Part shown: positions 61,155 through 64,000 of the stretch, in pieces
Position numbering within the stretch: the stretch's first letter is position 1
Layout of the letters: each line of letters begins with the position of its first letter
NCBI GenBank assembly: GCA_021771815.1
Contig: JAETOE010000012.1
Location: 1 to 64,000, forward strand
Reading direction: 5' to 3'
Source: Roseburia hominis
GTDB lineage: Bacteria > Bacillota > Clostridia > Lachnospirales > Lachnospiraceae
Length of the DNA stretch: 64,000 bases
The notes under the pieces: generated by a model
What the model was told of the DNA's origin: nothing
What the model saw: only the letters and a program-made list of their open reading frames with translations
Databases searched by the model: none
Made by a program: the position numbers and the translations under genes

Positions 61155-61799
61155 TTAAATCGCTTCGCCGCCCGGCACTTCCGCCTGCGGCTCTATGTAT
61201 TTTGCAAATATCTTTCGATAATATGCCCCGAAGAAATATCCCATCAGCCCGAATCCATAAATGAGCGACAGGAAATTTGAAAGCAGCACCGTCGTATTCA
61301 CCCACACGAACAGTATCACGAGAATCGCCATCTGGATCGTATACTTCATGTTGCGAAGCGCCATAAAAAAGGAATAGCGTATCGTAGCTCTTACCGGATT
61401 CACGAACTTCGCCTGCACGCCGAACACATACAAAAGCGACAGGAAATACGGTACAAAAAGAATCCCGGCCGCCGACTGCATCAGCATTCCGAACGTACTT
61501 CCCGCCTGATTGCCGAACACAAAATCCACCGCCAGGAGCACGCCTGCGACAAGGTAAAGGAAAAACAGAGCGGTAGCCTGCTTAAAATTCTCCTTAAAGG
61601 ACGAAAAGAAATTCTCATGCCAGTAGCCCTCGTTATCGTGAAGCTTCATGCTGCTGTAAATCAACGCCGTTGTGGAAGCTCCGATCGTAAAGATCGGCAG
61701 CGAGCAGATCAGCCACAACAGATTTAGAAGAAATATCTTTCCGATCTTGTCGATGGTCCGCCATACCACATTGTCCATATCAAAGAATTTATTCCACAT
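61155..61799 (-). CDS. yesL: YesL-family (DUF624) membrane protein
   Basis: The 214-residue product has five helices; MWNKFFDMDNVVWRTIDKIGKIF and LLWLICSLPIFTIGASTTAL are characteristic of YesL. YesL genes lie in rhamnogalacturonan and other glycan clusters. The start at 61799 has GAGG six bases upstream and overlaps the isomerase gene by 11 bp. Confidence 0.9.
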   Translation of the reverse strand: MWNKFFDMDNVVWRTIDKIGKIFLLNLLWLICSLPIFTIGASTTALIYSSMKLHDNEGYWHENFFSSFKENFKQATALFFLYLVAGVLLAVDFVFGNQAGSTFGMLMQSAAGILFVPYFLSLLYVFGVQAKFVNPVRATIRYSFFMALRNMKYTIQMAILVILFVWVNTTVLLSNFLSLIYGFGLMGYFFGAYYRKIFAKYIEPQAEVPGGEAI

Positions 61800-62643
61800 T
61801 TCGCACCTCGCATTCATCCCATAGACCCTGAATATATGTACGCGCAGCCACCGCATTCTCCGGTACGGTATTCTCGAGCGTCGCATGGATGTACGGCTTT
61901 CTCTCCTTCATAAAGCGGATGATCTGCGTATAGTCCATCTCGCCCGTTCCGGCCGCTACCGATATCAGTTTATCATCCGAAACCTGAAAATCCTTGATAT
62001 GCACCATCGCGATATCCTCGCCGAGCAGCTCGATCGCCTCTGCAATGATCGCCTCTCTGTCCATGTAATTACAGATATCAAGCAGATTGACCGGGTCGAA
62101 AATAATCTGGAGATTCGGCGATGCAATCTCATCGAGCACTCTTCTGGCGCGCTTCGGGCTGCAGACAATATGCTTGTAGACCGGCTCGATCGCGACGATC
62201 ACTCCCATCTTCTGTGCATACTCCACGACCGGGCGCAGATTCCTGATAAAAATCGCAAGCGCCTCCTCGGAATGGCTTCTCTCCTCGAACTGATACGCCT
62301 CATTCGGCGCGCCTGTCTCTGTCCCGACAACGCCCGCGCCCAAAAGCGACGCAAAGCGGATGTGCGCCATATAGCGGTGTGTGATCCCTGCAAGGCTCTC
62401 CGGATTCGGATTCGCCAGATTCAGATAACAGCCAAGTACTGCCACGTCCAGCTTATTCTCCATAAAAATGCGTTTTAAATACATCGCATACCCCGGTGTG
62501 AGGGCCCCGTCATCCACCGGGTACTCCGAAACCACCTTAGAGAGCGCCAGATGTCCGCAGGAAAAGCCCTGCTCATGCGCGATCGCAAGCCGCTCTGCGA
62601 GCGGCGCCTTTTTTATATCGTGTAAACGTATTCCAAGCTGCAT
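61789..62643 (-). CDS. Sugar phosphate isomerase/epimerase (TIM barrel)
   Basis: The 284-residue product belongs to the AP-endonuclease-2 superfamily: MQLGIRLHDIKKAPLAERLAIAHEQG, GVVGTETGAPN, VAIEPVYKHIVCSPKRARRVL, IIFDPVNLLDICNYMD, MVHIKDFQV and GTGEMDYTQIIRFM. Metal-binding Glu, Asp and His positions are kept. Its sugar is unknown; neighbours GH28 and YesL suggest a pectin-derived one. AAAGGAG lies upstream. Confidence 0.88.
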   Translation of the reverse strand: MQLGIRLHDIKKAPLAERLAIAHEQGFSCGHLALSKVVSEYPVDDGALTPGYAMYLKRIFMENKLDVAVLGCYLNLANPNPESLAGITHRYMAHIRFASLLGAGVVGTETGAPNEAYQFEERSHSEEALAIFIRNLRPVVEYAQKMGVIVAIEPVYKHIVCSPKRARRVLDEIASPNLQIIFDPVNLLDICNYMDREAIIAEAIELLGEDIAMVHIKDFQVSDDKLISVAAGTGEMDYTQIIRFMKERKPYIHATLENTVPENAVAARTYIQGLWDECEVRNVE

Positions 62644-62673
62644 CGTTTGTTCTCCTTTCCGCTTCCTATTCTA

Positions 62674-64000
62674 TTACTTTCGGATGATTTCGTCCACCCC
62701 GAAAAGCTCGAATTCTTCCCCCGCACAGCCCTCAATCGTCACATTATCAAGCACCATCTTTTTCACATTTCTTGCGAACAATCCCTTCCTGCTGCAGGCG
62801 TCCACACCGTTTGACATGATCGGCACATCACATTTTGCATCGTCCGCAAAGGAAACTCCAACATTGCGCATCGTAATCTGTTCGATTTTCGCCTCCGGGA
62901 GTCCGTCGAACCATGACGCCGCCACATGGCAGTCCTTCGCCGTGATATTTTCGAAATAAAAACGCTTCATAACGGGCGTTCCGTCATCCACCGGATATGT
63001 CTCTCTTGACTGCACGAACTCTGTTCTGCCGTCCGGGTCACAGAAATAAAAGGCATTTGCCGTAAAGGGCGTCATGACCTGTTCCATCTCAAGATTCCGG
63101 AAAATAATATTGTCGAGCACCGCATCCCTGCCGCGCCCTCTTCTCGTCTTGATGCGGAGCCCTCGGTCCGTGTGATAGAAACGGCACTTCTCGACGATCA
63201 GGTTATTCACGCCGCCTGCCATCTCACTTCCCACCGTGACAGCGCCGTGCCCGTTCTCCATCAGGCACTGATATACGTGTACATTCGAGGACGGCGTCTT
63301 ATATTTCCGCCCCATGTAGATTTTGCCGGACTTCACTGCAATACAGTCGTCCCCAAGCGAGAAACGAATGCCGCAGATCGTGACATCCCTGCAGGATTCC
63401 GGATCAAGCCCGTCCGTGTTCGGCGACTGCGCCGGATTTTCGACGATCAGATTACAGAACAGAAGCTGATCGGAAAAATACGGGTGAATCACCCACGCCG
63501 GGCTGTCGTGGAAATAAAGCCCCTGCACCCGGATATTCCTGCAGCGGTTTAACGAGAGCATCCGCGGCCGGAACGCTCCTACCATCACTTTCTCGTTCTT
63601 CCACCAATTCTCGTGATTTGCCGCGCCATTAATGCTTCCCTCGCCGTAGAGCGTCACATCGGAGACGCCGATGCCGGAAATGATTCCGGCAAACATCGGA
63701 AGCGGGTTCCCCTCCCATGTGCCGAGATTGTATTCCTCCGTCTCGTCATAGCTTTCCACGAGCCCCGGAAGAATTGCAAAGTGCGATCGGTCGGTATCTG
63801 CCAGAAGTTCGGCGCCCTTCGCCAGTTCCAGATTGATGCCGCTCTTTAAGAAAAGACTCGTAATCTTGTACGTTCCCTTTGGAATCAGCACGCGGCTGTT
63901 CGCAGGACACGCCATGATCGCCGCCTGTATGAACGATGTATCATCCGAAATACCATCTCCTTTTGCACCAAATTTCCGTACATTTAACGTAACAAATTCA
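62674..64000 (-). CDS. GH28 polygalacturonase-type hydrolase (5' end outside window)
   Basis: At least 442 residues. The frame is open from the right edge (VRKFGAKGDG near the edge), so the N-terminus is outside. GH28 motifs are SPNTDGLDPESC, LGDDCIAVKSG, NGHGAVTVGSEM and RGLRIKTRRGRG, with the catalytic Asp set and His. It hydrolyses galacturonan or rhamnogalacturonan. Since no signal is visible and other parts are in the cytosol, it may act on imported oligosaccharides. It leads the isomerase-yesL operon. Confidence 0.92.
   Translation of the reverse strand, partial: EFVTLNVRKFGAKGDGISDDTSFIQAAIMACPANSRVLIPKGTYKITSLFLKSGINLELAKGAELLADTDRSHFAILPGLVESYDETEEYNLGTWEGNPLPMFAGIISGIGVSDVTLYGEGSINGAANHENWWKNEKVMVGAFRPRMLSLNRCRNIRVQGLYFHDSPAWVIHPYFSDQLLFCNLIVENPAQSPNTDGLDPESCRDVTICGIRFSLGDDCIAVKSGKIYMGRKYKTPSSNVHVYQCLMENGHGAVTVGSEMAGGVNNLIVEKCRFYHTDRGLRIKTRRGRGRDAVLDNIIFRNLEMEQVMTPFTANAFYFCDPDGRTEFVQSRETYPVDDGTPVMKRFYFENITAKDCHVAASWFDGLPEAKIEQITMRNVGVSFADDAKCDVPIMSNGVDACSRKGLFARNVKKMVLDNVTIEGCAGEEFELFGVDEIIRK

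Noticed and set aside
61885-62478. A 197-codon plus-strand frame opposite the sugar isomerase
   Set aside because: It lies wholly within a conserved gene on the other strand and has no recognisable domain.
1-64000. tRNA, rRNA, tmRNA or RNase P RNA genes
   Set aside because: I found no sequence matching their conserved cores by eye. A covariance search (Infernal, tRNAscan) would be decisive.

Overview
The window looks like chromosomal DNA of a spore-forming, anaerobic Firmicute of the Lachnospiraceae type. Evidence for this is moderate GC, strong AGGAGG ribosome binding sites, an alpha/beta-type small acid-soluble spore protein, the sporulation membrane proteins YlbJ and YtvI, RemA, the short HisG plus HisZ pair, the TIGR03960/TIGR03936/RNase G gene trio, and plant pectin enzymes (GH105, GH28). 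I see no rRNA, tRNA, prophage, transposase or CRISPR array. Coding density is high, and I find no gene-free stretch longer than about 275 bp.

Layout. 0-3.6 kb: an edge membrane protein and a two-component system. 3.6-9 kb: RNase G, two radical-SAM-cluster proteins, a small membrane protein and an acyltransferase, all leftward. 9-14.3 kb: a leftward his operon (hisZ-hisG-hisD-hisB-hisIE) behind a consensus sigma-A promoter; its last enzyme carries an extra HisA/HisF-like domain. 14.3-24 kb: RecU, a zinc-ribbon repeat protein, a DtxR-type regulator, two pseudouridine synthases, YgiQ, an M23 peptidase, PepD and YlbJ. 24-30.4 kb: a leftward housekeeping run, yicC-remA-gmk-rpoZ-rimO-pgsA-pncC-rsmD-coaD. 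30.4-34.4 kb: two large GT-C-like membrane proteins and a divergent XRE regulator. 34.8-37.4 kb: the NAD operon nadB-nadC-niaR, with a candidate NiaR site on its promoter. 37.6-43.5 kb: an unusual XRE regulator fused to a FlhA-like domain, a four-helix protein, an HPr-like protein, PepF and RqcH. 43.6-48.5 kb: a two-component system divergent from a three-gene lantibiotic-immunity-type ABC transporter. 48.6-54 kb: a DUF885 lipoprotein, YtvI, GH105, VanZ and the SASP. 54-58.7 kb: recG, fakA, asp23 and rpmB. 58.8-64 kb: a hydrolase/LytTR/DUF3021 operon, then YesL, a sugar isomerase and a GH28 gene that runs off the right edge.

The most interesting unexplained structure is a dispersed 60-79 bp repeat. 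It is present four times, always in the same orientation relative to the gene it precedes. It begins and ends in GGAGG, contains nested inverted repeats, and in every case its 3' end supplies the Shine-Dalgarno sequence of the next gene (coaD, rsmD, the GtrII-like gene, GH105). One copy has also been translated into the C-terminus of PncC, and a remnant may provide the ribosome binding site of the ABC transporter ATPase. Other items of note are the XRE-FlhA_C fusion, the degenerate HisA/HisF-like domain on HisIE, and two genes whose 3' ends (including the stop codon) have been amplified into short tandem arrays.
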